Source: Phycisphaerales bacterium (lineage in GTDB: Bacteria; Planctomycetota; Phycisphaerae; Phycisphaerales; UBA1924). From it: DNA of 64,000 nt. The notes under the pieces were generated by a model. The model made no database searches and was not told the origin of the DNA. It was given only the letters and a program-made list of their open reading frames with translations. Below, in pieces: positions 8,704 through 16,470 of this stretch. How positions within the stretch are numbered: the first letter of the stretch is position 1; every line of letters begins with the position of its first letter. The position numbers were made by a program, and so were the translations under genes. The stretch is taken from the NCBI GenBank assembly GCA_022072615.1, contig JAJVHS010000045.1:62001-126000 (forward strand), written 5' to 3'.

Positions 8704-10107
8704 GTGACCGGTGCAGCAGGTGATCGCGACGAGCACGCGAAAGGGTCGATGCACGACCCCTACGCCGCGCTGCGCAACCGCAACTACCAGCGGTACGCGA
8801 TCGGGTTCTTCAGCGGCGCGACCGGGCTGCAGGCCCTGGGCACCGCGATCGGCTGGGAGATTTACGACCGTACCGGGGACGCGCTGAGCCTCGGGCTCAC
8901 GGGGCTTGCCCGGGCGCTGCCGGTGGTGCTGCTCGCACTGCCCGCGGGCCACGCGGCGGACACGTACGACCGCCGGACGATCGTCGTGTGCTCGCAGGGG
9001 GCGTTTGCGCTGTGCGCCGTGGCGCTGGCGGTGGTGGCGTGGATGCACGCCCCGACGTGGATCATCTTCGCGATGCTGGTCTCGATGGGAGTCGCGAGAG
9101 CATTCAACGGGCCCGCCCGGAGTTCGTTCCTGCCGACCATCGTGCCGATGGACATCTTCCATAACGCGGTCGCGTGGACGAGCAGCGGGTTCCAGCTCGC
9201 GGCGGTGGTCGGCCCGATGGTCGCCGGCTGGATCATCCACGAGACGGGGTCGGCGACCGCGGTCTACCTGCTGGCGGCCGTCGGCAACGCGGTGTTCGCC
9301 GTCACCGTCACCACGATCACCCCGCTGACCCGGGCCGCGCCGTCGGGCAAGTACACCGTGGGCGCGATGCTCGCGGGCATGTCCCACCTGTGGCGCGAGA
9401 AAACCATCCTGGGCGCGATCACGCTGGACCTGTTCGCGGTGCTGCTCGGCGGCGCGACGGCCCTGATGCCCATCTTCGCCGAGGACATCCTCGACGCCGG
9501 GGCGGTGGGCCTGGGCGCGCTGCGGGCGGCTCCCTTCGTGGGCGCGTTCCTGATGGGCGTCTACATCGCGCACCGCCCGCCGTTCAAGCGCAGCGGCCGG
9601 GCGCTGCTGTGGTCGGTGATCGGGTTCGGCATCGCGACGATCGTGTTCGGGTTCTCGCGGAACCTGTGGCTGTCGCTGGCGATGCTCGTCATCCTCGGCG
9701 CTGTCGATAACATCTCGGTCGTTATCCGGCACGTGCTCGTGCAGGTGCGCACGCCCGACCATCTCCGCGGGCGTGTGGGCGCGGTCAACTCGCTGTTCAT
9801 CGAGTGCAGCAACGAGCTCGGGGCGTTCGAATCAGGCGCGGTGGCCAAGCTATTGGGCCCCGTGTTCGCGGTGGTTTCGGGCGGGATCGGAACGATCCTG
9901 GTCGCGCTGGGCGTGGGGGCATCGCTGCCCGAACTCCGGCGGCTGGGCGAGTTGAAGGAGGAGCCGGCGAAGGCCGGCGCCGCGGCACGACCGCCGCTCA
10001 CGACGACCACCTGCTCGACCTGCGGGGTGGAGCTGCCAAGCATGAACGAAGAGAAGTGCCCGGAGTGCGGGGCGACAATTCAGGAAGCGGAGACGAAGAC
10101 CTCCTGA
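8704..10107 (+). CDS. MFS transporter (EntS/MFS_3-like) with C-terminal zinc ribbon
   Basis: 467 aa. About 12 hydrophobic segments, with MFS signature stretches 'ALPAGHAADTYDRRTI' in the loop after helix 2 and 'SSFLPTIVPMDIFHNAVAW', place it with the EntS/MFS_3 type of drug or siderophore exporters. After the last helix comes a ~50-residue cytoplasmic tail with two CxxC pairs ('CSTCGVEL', 'CPECGATI'), a small zinc ribbon not usual in this family. ATG codons further in are possible, but the leaderless -10 spacing supports GTG 8704. It overlaps the convergent gene at 10080 by 28 bp at the 3' ends. Substrate unknown. Confidence 0.85.
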   Translation: MTGAAGDRDEHAKGSMHDPYAALRNRNYQRYAIGFFSGATGLQALGTAIGWEIYDRTGDALSLGLTGLARALPVVLLALPAGHAADTYDRRTIVVCSQGAFALCAVALAVVAWMHAPTWIIFAMLVSMGVARAFNGPARSSFLPTIVPMDIFHNAVAWTSSGFQLAAVVGPMVAGWIIHETGSATAVYLLAAVGNAVFAVTVTTITPLTRAAPSGKYTVGAMLAGMSHLWREKTILGAITLDLFAVLLGGATALMPIFAEDILDAGAVGLGALRAAPFVGAFLMGVYIAHRPPFKRSGRALLWSVIGFGIATIVFGFSRNLWLSLAMLVILGAVDNISVVIRHVLVQVRTPDHLRGRVGAVNSLFIECSNELGAFESGAVAKLLGPVFAVVSGGIGTILVALGVGASLPELRRLGELKEEPAKAGAAARPPLTTTTCSTCGVELPSMNEEKCPECGATIQEAETKTS

Positions 10108-11162
10108 TCGGTCGTCGCGGAAACCGGAAGAACAACCGGATCAAACAGGTAAAGCATCGGTGCGAGCATGCCTAAATCGCAGCTTGATGTACTGCCGACG
10201 GGTCCGCTCCATTTCCACGGATGGAGAGTCAGGACACGCTGCTGACCCGAACCCGTCGACGGCAGTATGTACAGATGAACGCTCGCCAGCAAACCCGGTC
10301 GGAATGCGACCACTTCGCCCAGGTCGCATGCCGGCACTCGGTAGGTGTTTCGCCAGCGATGAAACGTGAGCCCATTGGTGTCGGCCGTGATCGCAGTCAC
10401 GGGCCCGCCGTTCAGCACATCGAGGACGGTTACGCTCGCCATCACTGCTGTGATCCCCGAGAGGATGACAATGATCACGGCGCGCGCGTCGGACAGAACA
10501 GCCTGCTGCACAATCCACGACTGGAACGCCTGCCATGTCAGCACCGTTGCAATCACGCAGCCAAGTGCTTTGACCCCGAGCATCGAGACAATCCACTCGT
10601 ACCGATTCACCCATCGAAATGACCCGCGTTCGCAAAGATGCCGGTCGCATGCCGCGAACGTTGCGCTCGACGGCATCAGCGATGGGGAGACTTTGCAGGC
10701 ACCGAGCACCGCCTTCAGACCCGAACGTACTTCGCGCACCGTGGCCGCTGACTTCCCAAGAAGAATGCGCCATGACCGGGCCCGGCCATTGAGCAGCACA
10801 TGAATCGGACCACCGTCCTTGGTGCGCCACGGCTGCAAGTCCGGTGCGATACCTGCGATGCGGGAGCCGGCGAGACAGCGCCGAATGGCGAGATGCGATT
10901 CGACCTCGACATTCCTGCGTGACGCTCGAACCCGAAAGTCAACGAACAACAGCGATCCCAGAATGCCGATGCCCATGATGATGCCAAGCAGGCCAGCGAT
11001 GATCTGGTCAATTCTTCGAGAACCGGAGACAACCGCACCCGCAAGAACAGCACTTCCCGCGCCGCAGAAGGCGGCGGCCGTCAACGTCACCACAATGATG
11101 AGTCCCCAAGGTCGGCGAGGCGGGCCCCACTCAAATCTTGCATGACCCTCCGGGTGCACCAT
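10080..11162 (-). CDS. Hypothetical membrane protein, lower GC than neighbours
   Basis: 360 aa from ATG 11162. Two hydrophobic pairs are visible, near residues 15-75 ('GLIIVVTLTAAAFCGAGSAV', 'IAGLLGIIMGIGILGSLLFV') and 205-265 ('ALGCVIATVLTWQAFQSWIV', 'AVIIVILSGITAVMASVTVL'), each followed by a soluble segment, as if from an internal duplication. No family is recognised. Its ribosome site GAGGAGG lies inside the last codons of uvrC (Glu-Glu-Glu-stop), and the gap is 4 bp, so translation is probably coupled. Base composition is visibly less GC-rich than the flanks, which could reflect acquisition by transfer. The 3' end overlaps the MFS gene by 28 bp. Confidence 0.7.
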   Translation of the reverse strand: MVHPEGHARFEWGPPRRPWGLIIVVTLTAAAFCGAGSAVLAGAVVSGSRRIDQIIAGLLGIIMGIGILGSLLFVDFRVRASRRNVEVESHLAIRRCLAGSRIAGIAPDLQPWRTKDGGPIHVLLNGRARSWRILLGKSAATVREVRSGLKAVLGACKVSPSLMPSSATFAACDRHLCERGSFRWVNRYEWIVSMLGVKALGCVIATVLTWQAFQSWIVQQAVLSDARAVIIVILSGITAVMASVTVLDVLNGGPVTAITADTNGLTFHRWRNTYRVPACDLGEVVAFRPGLLASVHLYILPSTGSGQQRVLTLHPWKWSGPVGSTSSCDLGMLAPMLYLFDPVVLPVSATTDQEVFVSAS

Positions 11163-11166
11163 CCCC

Positions 11167-12816
11167 TCACTCCTCCTCGAGCGTCTTCTTCCGCCGCAGG
11201 ATGTGATGGTAATGCTGCGCAAACCGGTGCGCCTCGTCGCGGATCGCCTGGAGCAGCTTGAGGCCCAGGTTCTCGCGCCCGAGCCGGATCGGCTCGGATG
11301 CACGCTGGACGTACACCAGCTCTTCCTTTTTCGCCAGCGAGACCACCATCGGCGGCTTGACCTGGAGCTGCTCGAACGCCTCGAGCCCGGCGTGGAGCTG
11401 GCCCAGGCCGCCGTCGATGAGGATGACGTCGGGGTAGAGCTCGTGGCCCGACCCCGCCTCGCGGTAGCGGCGGCTGACCACCTCGCGGATGCTGTTGTAG
11501 TCGTCGTTGATGGGGATGCGCGGCTCGGCGGGGACGCCGCCGATCGTCGGCGCGTGGAACACGGGGCTGAAGGGGTCGAGGCTGCCGGGCTCGGCCGCGT
11601 CGTCGCTCGCCGGGCCCGAGCCCGCGGCCTTCTCACGCGCCGTCGCGCCGGTTTCCTCGATGATCTCCGCTCGCCGGGCGGCGCCCGCTCCGCCGGTGCG
11701 GATCCGGTAGCGCCGGTACTCGCTCTTGAAGGGACGTCCGTCGATGAAGCAGACCTTGCTGCCCACCGTCTCGCCGCCCTGCAGGTGCGCGATGTCGATC
11801 CCCTCGATGCAGCGGATGGGGTCGTCGAGCCCCAGGGTCTTCTGGAGCGACTTGAGCGCCCGGCCCGGATCGACGTACGCGATCTCGGTCTCGGGCTGCC
11901 AGCCGTCGGAGCGGCTTGCCCGTTCATCGAGCTTCTCGATGGCCCGGATCTGGTCGCGCAGCGCGGCGGCCCGCTCGAATCTGAGCTGAGCGGCCGCCTC
12001 TTCCATCTCGCGCTTCATCTCGCGGATGATGGTGGTGCGCTTGGTGCCCAAGAATCGGACGAAGTGATCGACGTCCGCGGCGTAAGCCTCCCTGGTCACC
12101 TTCGCCGCGCACGGCGCGGTGCACTGGTTGATGGCGTACAGCAAGCACGGGCGGAAGTAGCGGTTCTTCTCGTCACCGTCGATGATGTCGAGTTTGCAGG
12201 TGCGGAACTTGAAGACCCGCTGGAGGAGCTGCACCGCCTCGCGCAGCGCGCCCGCGTTGGCGAAGGGGCCGAACACCCGGGCCCCGCGCATCTCCGCAGC
12301 GACCCCGCCGCCCTCGTCGATGCCCGTGGGGTTGCGGGTCACGAACACCCGCGGGAAATCCTCCTTCTGCGTCACCACCAGGTACGGGAAGGTCTTGTCG
12401 TCCGTCAGGCGGACGTTGAACCTCGGGTGGATGTCCTTGATGAGCCGGTTCTCGGTGAGCAGCGCCTCCCACTCGCCCTCGCACTCGAGGATCTCGAAAT
12501 CGTGCACGACCCCGAGCATCGGCTGCTTCTTGAAACCCAGGTCCGCGGAGGGCACGAAGTAACTCGACACGCGGTCGCACAGCCGAGCCGCCTTGCCCAC
12601 GTACACAACCACGCCCTTGGCGTCCTTCATGAGGTACACGCCCGGGCGGTCGGCGAGGTTCCGGGCCTTCTTCAGCAGCCGCTGCAGGCGCACGGTGTCC
12701 GACTCGGTCCCCCACGCGGGCGGGGTCTCCGCTGACAAAAAACCCTCCGCGTCCGGAGCGGGCAGGTCGGGATCATCGCGTTGCGAGGGCACCGTGTGGA
12801 TTGTACGGACCGCCAT
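11167..12816 (-). CDS. uvrC: UvrC, excinuclease ABC subunit C, lacking the helix-hairpin-helix end
   Basis: 549 aa from ATG 12816. In order: GIY-YIG nuclease ('GVYLM', 'VVYVGKAARL', arginine in 'DRVSSYF', glutamate in 'LTENRLIKD'), the Cys-rich block 'CLLYAINQCTAPC', a UVR motif ('LRFERAAALRDQIRAIEKL'), and the RNase H-like nuclease with Asp in 'GIDIAHLQGG', Asp in 'LIDGGLGQL' and His in 'DEAHRFAQHYH'. Both incision centres look intact. A ~50-residue disordered insertion sits in the second nuclease domain. The protein stops at 'KKTLEEE', exactly where the tandem HhH domain normally begins. UvrC cuts both sides of UvrB-bound lesions in nucleotide excision repair. The start at 13014 in the ORF track is too long. 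Confidence 0.93.
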   Translation of the reverse strand: MAVRTIHTVPSQRDDPDLPAPDAEGFLSAETPPAWGTESDTVRLQRLLKKARNLADRPGVYLMKDAKGVVVYVGKAARLCDRVSSYFVPSADLGFKKQPMLGVVHDFEILECEGEWEALLTENRLIKDIHPRFNVRLTDDKTFPYLVVTQKEDFPRVFVTRNPTGIDEGGGVAAEMRGARVFGPFANAGALREAVQLLQRVFKFRTCKLDIIDGDEKNRYFRPCLLYAINQCTAPCAAKVTREAYAADVDHFVRFLGTKRTTIIREMKREMEEAAAQLRFERAAALRDQIRAIEKLDERASRSDGWQPETEIAYVDPGRALKSLQKTLGLDDPIRCIEGIDIAHLQGGETVGSKVCFIDGRPFKSEYRRYRIRTGGAGAARRAEIIEETGATAREKAAGSGPASDDAAEPGSLDPFSPVFHAPTIGGVPAEPRIPINDDYNSIREVVSRRYREAGSGHELYPDVILIDGGLGQLHAGLEAFEQLQVKPPMVVSLAKKEELVYVQRASEPIRLGRENLGLKLLQAIRDEAHRFAQHYHHILRRKKTLEEE

Positions 12817-12875
12817 GAATCGGGCGTTGATACCATGATTGCACAACCGGGTTGAATGATGTGAAGGAGGATCGC

Positions 12876-14099
12876 ATGCTCGTAGGTCTGTGCATCCCCG
12901 TCCTCGCGGCACTGCTCGCCCTGGTTTCACCCGGTGCGGCGGCGACCGACCGCTTCTTCCCCGATATTCGGGCCACGTCGCCAGACGGCAAATACATCCT
13001 CGATGCCAAGTCACCCATGAACGCCGACCCGACCAAGCGGCACGCGTTCCAGAAGGATTTCACCTACACCCTCAGCGATGCGAAGGGCGCCACGCTCTGG
13101 CAGTTCAAGCAGGGCGAGGGGGACGCGTCGCCGGTCGAAGCCTGGGTTCACGATTCGGGGTGGGTGGTCGTCCGCACCGGGTGGGACGAGCTGCTCGCGT
13201 GCAACCCCGCGAACGGCAAGATCACCGGGAAGGTCTCCATCCTTGACCAGTTCTCCAAGGAGGACCGCGACAAGCACGTGAGCATGTCGACGGCCGGCCC
13301 GATCTGGGCCGAGTCGTCGCGGTGGTACTTCCGGCACATCGAGGGTTCGCTGTGCTTCGTGGTCCGTGCGCACTGGGGCGCCCGTGTCGTGCTCGAACTC
13401 GCGTCCGGGCGCGTGATTGCGGATGGTGGATCGACCAAGGCGAGCACGCAGGCTGCCGAGCACGCCTGGATCATCGACCAACTGAAGCAGCACCTGCCGC
13501 TCATGCTCAGGCCGGATGTCAACGAGTGCACACGGGCCGAGCAGGATTTGATCCGGGAGACCTGCACTGCCATCGACCTTGCCGGCCGCGAAGGGCTGAA
13601 GGAGGCCGTGCCGACGCTAATCGAGCTCGAAAAGAGCGTGTACGCCGGCGAGAGCGGTCTGATCCCGGTCTTTTTCGGCAGCAAAAAGTTGGATGAGGGG
13701 CTCATCGACCCGTTCAGCTATGGCAAGTACACGGCGCGTGCCAAGGCCCGCGCCGCCCTGCGCCGACTCGGAACTGTTCCTTCGGACCTGCCGGTGTTCG
13801 CCTTTTGCCGCCGCGTCAACGGGAAGTCCGAGTATTACGAACCCCAGGCCGCGACAGAGCCGCGCCGCGACGCGCTGCAGCGCATCGTGCCCGGGATGAC
13901 CCCAGAGCAGGTACTCTCGCTTGTCAACGGCCCCGATGACCTTGTTCGTCCGCAGCGCGATATCGGCTGGGACTACCACGTGGGGCTCGCGGATGGCTAC
14001 ACCCTGCGTGTGATCTGGAAGCAGGAGAACCCGCCCGTCGTGGACCGCGTGGACAAAGTCGTCCCTCCGGCGTGGACGGTCTCGGAAGAACCTGAATGA
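12876..14099 (+). CDS. Secreted protein of unknown function
   Basis: 407 aa from ATG 12876, chosen because AAGGAGG lies 5 nt upstream and a signal peptide ('LVGLCIPVLAALLALVSPGAAA') starts at once. The mature part has a beta-rich first half ('TSPDGKYILDAKS', 'FTYTLSDAKGATLWQF', 'HDSGWVVVRTGW') reminiscent of propeller-like or WD-like repeats, and a more helical second half ending in 'ALQRIVPGMTPEQVLSLVNGP', a short helix pattern like that in SmpA/OmlA-type domains. No confident family. Its stop overlaps the next start (ATGA), so the two are translationally coupled. Confidence 0.65.
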   Translation: MLVGLCIPVLAALLALVSPGAAATDRFFPDIRATSPDGKYILDAKSPMNADPTKRHAFQKDFTYTLSDAKGATLWQFKQGEGDASPVEAWVHDSGWVVVRTGWDELLACNPANGKITGKVSILDQFSKEDRDKHVSMSTAGPIWAESSRWYFRHIEGSLCFVVRAHWGARVVLELASGRVIADGGSTKASTQAAEHAWIIDQLKQHLPLMLRPDVNECTRAEQDLIRETCTAIDLAGREGLKEAVPTLIELEKSVYAGESGLIPVFFGSKKLDEGLIDPFSYGKYTARAKARAALRRLGTVPSDLPVFAFCRRVNGKSEYYEPQAATEPRRDALQRIVPGMTPEQVLSLVNGPDDLVRPQRDIGWDYHVGLADGYTLRVIWKQENPPVVDRVDKVVPPAWTVSEEPE

Positions 14100-14521
14100 C
14101 CACCATCAGGTCGTTCTCCGAACTGGTCCTCATCGTCGCCGACGTCCCCAAAGCGGCTACGTTTTACCGCGATGTCGTGGGTCTTGTCCCCGCGACCGAC
14201 CCGAACGACGCGTGGGCGTGGTTCTGGGCGGGCCCGCCCGAGAGCCGCCAGCGACTGGCGGTCCACAAGGGTTCGCTCCTGTTTGAGGAGCACTCGCCGC
14301 ATCCGCCCGGGCGGCGCTTCGGCAACATCCACTTCGCGTTCGAGGTCGCGCGGCGCGATCTTGACGCCATGGTGGACCGCGTGCGGTCGCACGGCGTCAC
14401 GACATACGGGCCGACGCGCCTCGAATGGATGAAGGCGCTCTCGTGGTACTTCTATGACCCCGATGGCAACCTCGTCGAGTTCTGGTCGCCCGATGAAGAG
14501 AGCGGCCAGGCGTCGAGGTGA
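14096..14521 (+). CDS. VOC (glyoxalase/bleomycin-resistance/dioxygenase) family protein
   Basis: 141 aa. It contains the two beta-alpha-beta-beta-beta units of the vicinal oxygen chelate fold: 'LVLIVADVPKAATFYRDVVGL' at the start and 'IHFAFEVARRDLDAMVDRVRSHGV' in the second half, ending with 'WYFYDPDGNLVEFWSP', a typical metal-ligand strand. Members include glyoxalase I, extradiol dioxygenases and antibiotic-binding proteins; the substrate cannot be told. The start overlaps the stop of the secreted-protein gene (ATGA). A cytoplasmic protein coupled to an exported one is somewhat unexpected. Confidence 0.8.
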   Translation: MTTIRSFSELVLIVADVPKAATFYRDVVGLVPATDPNDAWAWFWAGPPESRQRLAVHKGSLLFEEHSPHPPGRRFGNIHFAFEVARRDLDAMVDRVRSHGVTTYGPTRLEWMKALSWYFYDPDGNLVEFWSPDEESGQASR

Positions 14522-14572
14522 CAACGCGTCGAGACAGCAATCGGCACAGGTCGACCGAGGCGAATCGCGACC

Positions 14573-15544
14573 TCAATATCCCATGTCTTCCGATGCCTTG
14601 ATCGCCGCGGGGATTGCCACCGCGAGCACGATGCCCGGCAACACCGCGGAAGTGGCGCCTCGAAGCACGCCCCGCCACAGCCCGCCGACTCGGCGCAGCA
14701 CCAACGCATCGACGAGCGCCGTGACCACCGGGGCCGCACCCAGGAGCACCGCCATCCACAGCTTGAGCCCGGAGTAATACGCGCCGGAGAATACGACCAC
14801 GATGCCCAGCAGCGCCGCGATTCCGGCGGGCCCGCCCGCGAAGCGCAGCCGGGGCCGGAAGAACGCGACCGCCGTCGCGACGCCGAAGCACGCGGCCAGC
14901 ATCGCCGCGACCTTGCCCAGCAGCAGGCTGTCGGTCGCGGAAAGCGCCTGCGAGAGCATCATCGACCACACCGCGACCACCAGCGGCCCGGACCACGCGG
15001 GCGCCGGTCGCGCCGCGGATGTGTCGATCGATGCGGGGTCGCAGGCCGGGGCCGCAACCTCTCCGCGCCCGAGCCGGTCGAACGCGACCCACGTCAGCGC
15101 ACCGCCGAGCGTCAGGCCTCCGAGCCACGCGACCGATTCCGGCACGGCCCAGGTGCTGCGTGCCAGCTTCCAGCACACGCCCGTGGCGATCGCCGCGCAC
15201 CCGAGCACGCGCACGGCAAGCTGCGGCTTGGCGCCCGGCACGAGCGCGATCAGTACCGTCGCGACCAGGCCCGCCTCGATAGCGACCGCAAACCAATCCG
15301 TCGACTGCCGGGGCGGGATCGACCATCCGCCCGCCTTGGACGCCCACAGGCCGACGAGCATCGCCGCGGCAATCGCGATCCCGGTGCCCGGATGGAGACG
15401 GCAATCCGGTCGCGGCGATGCCGGCCGGTCCGCCGAAATGGCGCTGCGGCGACGGATCATGTCGAGCGCGGGCACCAGCACCGCCGCGGCCAGCGCCGGC
15501 GCGGGCAGCGCCTTGAGCTGATCGATGATCACCGATGCTTCCAT
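14573..15544 (-). CDS. Hypothetical polytopic membrane protein
   Basis: 323 aa with about nine hydrophobic segments, for example 'GIAIAAAMLVGLWASKAGGW', 'WFAVAIEAGLVATVLIALVP', 'LVVAVWSMMLSQALSATDSL', 'AGIAALLGIVVVFSGAYYSG'. The ATG has GGGGGA upstream. The hydrophobic serines and threonines around 'MLSQALSATDSLLLGK' suggest a channel or carrier rather than an enzyme, but no family is recognised. It converges with the VOC gene (51-bp gap). Confidence 0.6.
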   Translation of the reverse strand: MEASVIIDQLKALPAPALAAAVLVPALDMIRRRSAISADRPASPRPDCRLHPGTGIAIAAAMLVGLWASKAGGWSIPPRQSTDWFAVAIEAGLVATVLIALVPGAKPQLAVRVLGCAAIATGVCWKLARSTWAVPESVAWLGGLTLGGALTWVAFDRLGRGEVAAPACDPASIDTSAARPAPAWSGPLVVAVWSMMLSQALSATDSLLLGKVAAMLAACFGVATAVAFFRPRLRFAGGPAGIAALLGIVVVFSGAYYSGLKLWMAVLLGAAPVVTALVDALVLRRVGGLWRGVLRGATSAVLPGIVLAVAIPAAIKASEDMGY

Positions 15545-15668
15545 GCGGTCCCCCGAGTTCTGCCCGCGGCCGGGCTCGGTCGCCCCGCCGCGTTCCGGGT
15601 CGTTGCAGGCAAAGGGGCGTTCGGAGCGGCAGCCCTGAACGCCCGGTGTTCCATGAACGGTGAGTGAC

Positions 15669-16286
15669 TTACTTCGATCCGCCCTCGAGCGAGACGATCA
15701 CGGTCACTTGCTCGCTGAGTCCCTGGGGCATGAAGTTCATGCCGTACTCGCTGCGGTTGATGGTGAACTTCGCCTCGAAGCCCTGGATCTTGCCCTGGCC
15801 GCGCATGCCCGGGCCCTCGCCGGTCTTCTCGATGGGAACCGTCAGCTCCTTCGAGACGCCCTTGAGCGTGAAGGTGCCCGTGGCCTCGAACGTGTTGTCG
15901 CCGGTCTTCGTGATCGACGACGACTTGAAGCTCATCTCCGGGAATTCCTTGGCGGAGAAGAAGTCGGGGCTCTTGAGGTGGCCGTCGCGCTTCTCGTTGC
16001 CGCTGTCGACGCTGTCGGTCTTGACGGTCACGTCGATCGTGCCGCCCTCGGCGATGTTGAACGTGCCCGAGACGTCATTGAAGCGCCCGTACGACCAGGC
16101 CGTGTTGAGGTGCTTGATGCGGTAGAGCACCGAGGAGTGCACCGCATCAACCTGGAACGTGTCGGCCATCGGCGTGCTGCCGGGGGCAGTGCCCGCGGCG
16201 CCGCCGAGGAATCCCGCGGTGCCCGCGGCAAGAAGACCGACCGCCACCGTAACCCCAATCGCTCCAAACCCGCGTCGCGACGTCAT
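15669..16286 (-). CDS. YceI-family exported protein
   Basis: 205 aa with an N-terminal export segment ('FGAIGVTVAVGLLAAGTAGFLGG') starting after two arginines. The body is the YceI lipocalin-like fold: 'FQVDAVHSSVLYRIKHLNTAW', 'GRFNDVSGTFNI', 'HLKSPDFFSAKEFPEMSFKS', 'GTFTLKGVSKELTVP', 'INRSEYGMNFM'. YceI proteins bind polyisoprenoid or fatty amide ligands in the periplasm. AGGAG sits 6 nt before the ATG. A promoter with a palindromic operator lies ~90 bp upstream, so it is probably repressed by a ligand-responsive regulator of the MarR or a similar type, whose gene is not in the window. Confidence 0.9.
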   Translation of the reverse strand: MTSRRGFGAIGVTVAVGLLAAGTAGFLGGAAGTAPGSTPMADTFQVDAVHSSVLYRIKHLNTAWSYGRFNDVSGTFNIAEGGTIDVTVKTDSVDSGNEKRDGHLKSPDFFSAKEFPEMSFKSSSITKTGDNTFEATGTFTLKGVSKELTVPIEKTGEGPGMRGQGKIQGFEAKFTINRSEYGMNFMPQGLSEQVTVIVSLEGGSK

Positions 16287-16323
16287 GTGATGCTCCTGGT
16301 TCTATGTGCCATGGTTCTCGTGC

Positions 16324-16342
16324 GCCCGGCGCATCGCCGGGC
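16324..16342 (-). promoter_or_regulatory. Perfect hairpin in the yceI leader
   Basis: GCCCGGCG-CAT-CGCCGGGC: 8-bp stem, 3-nt loop, about 40 nt upstream of the yceI start and inside its predicted leader RNA. No T-run follows, so it is not a terminator. It may stabilise the leader. Confidence 0.35.
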
Positions 16343-16358
16343 AGGGCCGCACGAATAC

Positions 16359-16401
16359 TTGTTGCAACAACTATCGTAGCCGGAACCTCCCGGCCCCGCA
16401 A
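16359..16401 (-). promoter_or_regulatory. yceI promoter with palindromic operator TTGTTGCAACAA
   Basis: On the minus strand: -35 TTGCGG (16396-16401), 17-bp spacer, -10 TACGAT (16373-16378), then 2 nt and the perfect 12-bp palindrome TTGTTGCAACAA (16359-16370), which covers the predicted transcription start. This geometry is that of a simple repressor site. YceI genes in other bacteria are often under MarR-type control, and the site is of a plausible size for that. Confidence 0.6.
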
Positions 16402-16470
16402 GAGCGGGCCGCGCCATCCCGGCCGAAAGCCAACCGATCCCCCATCCCGCGCCCCCGCGGCGCGTCCGAT

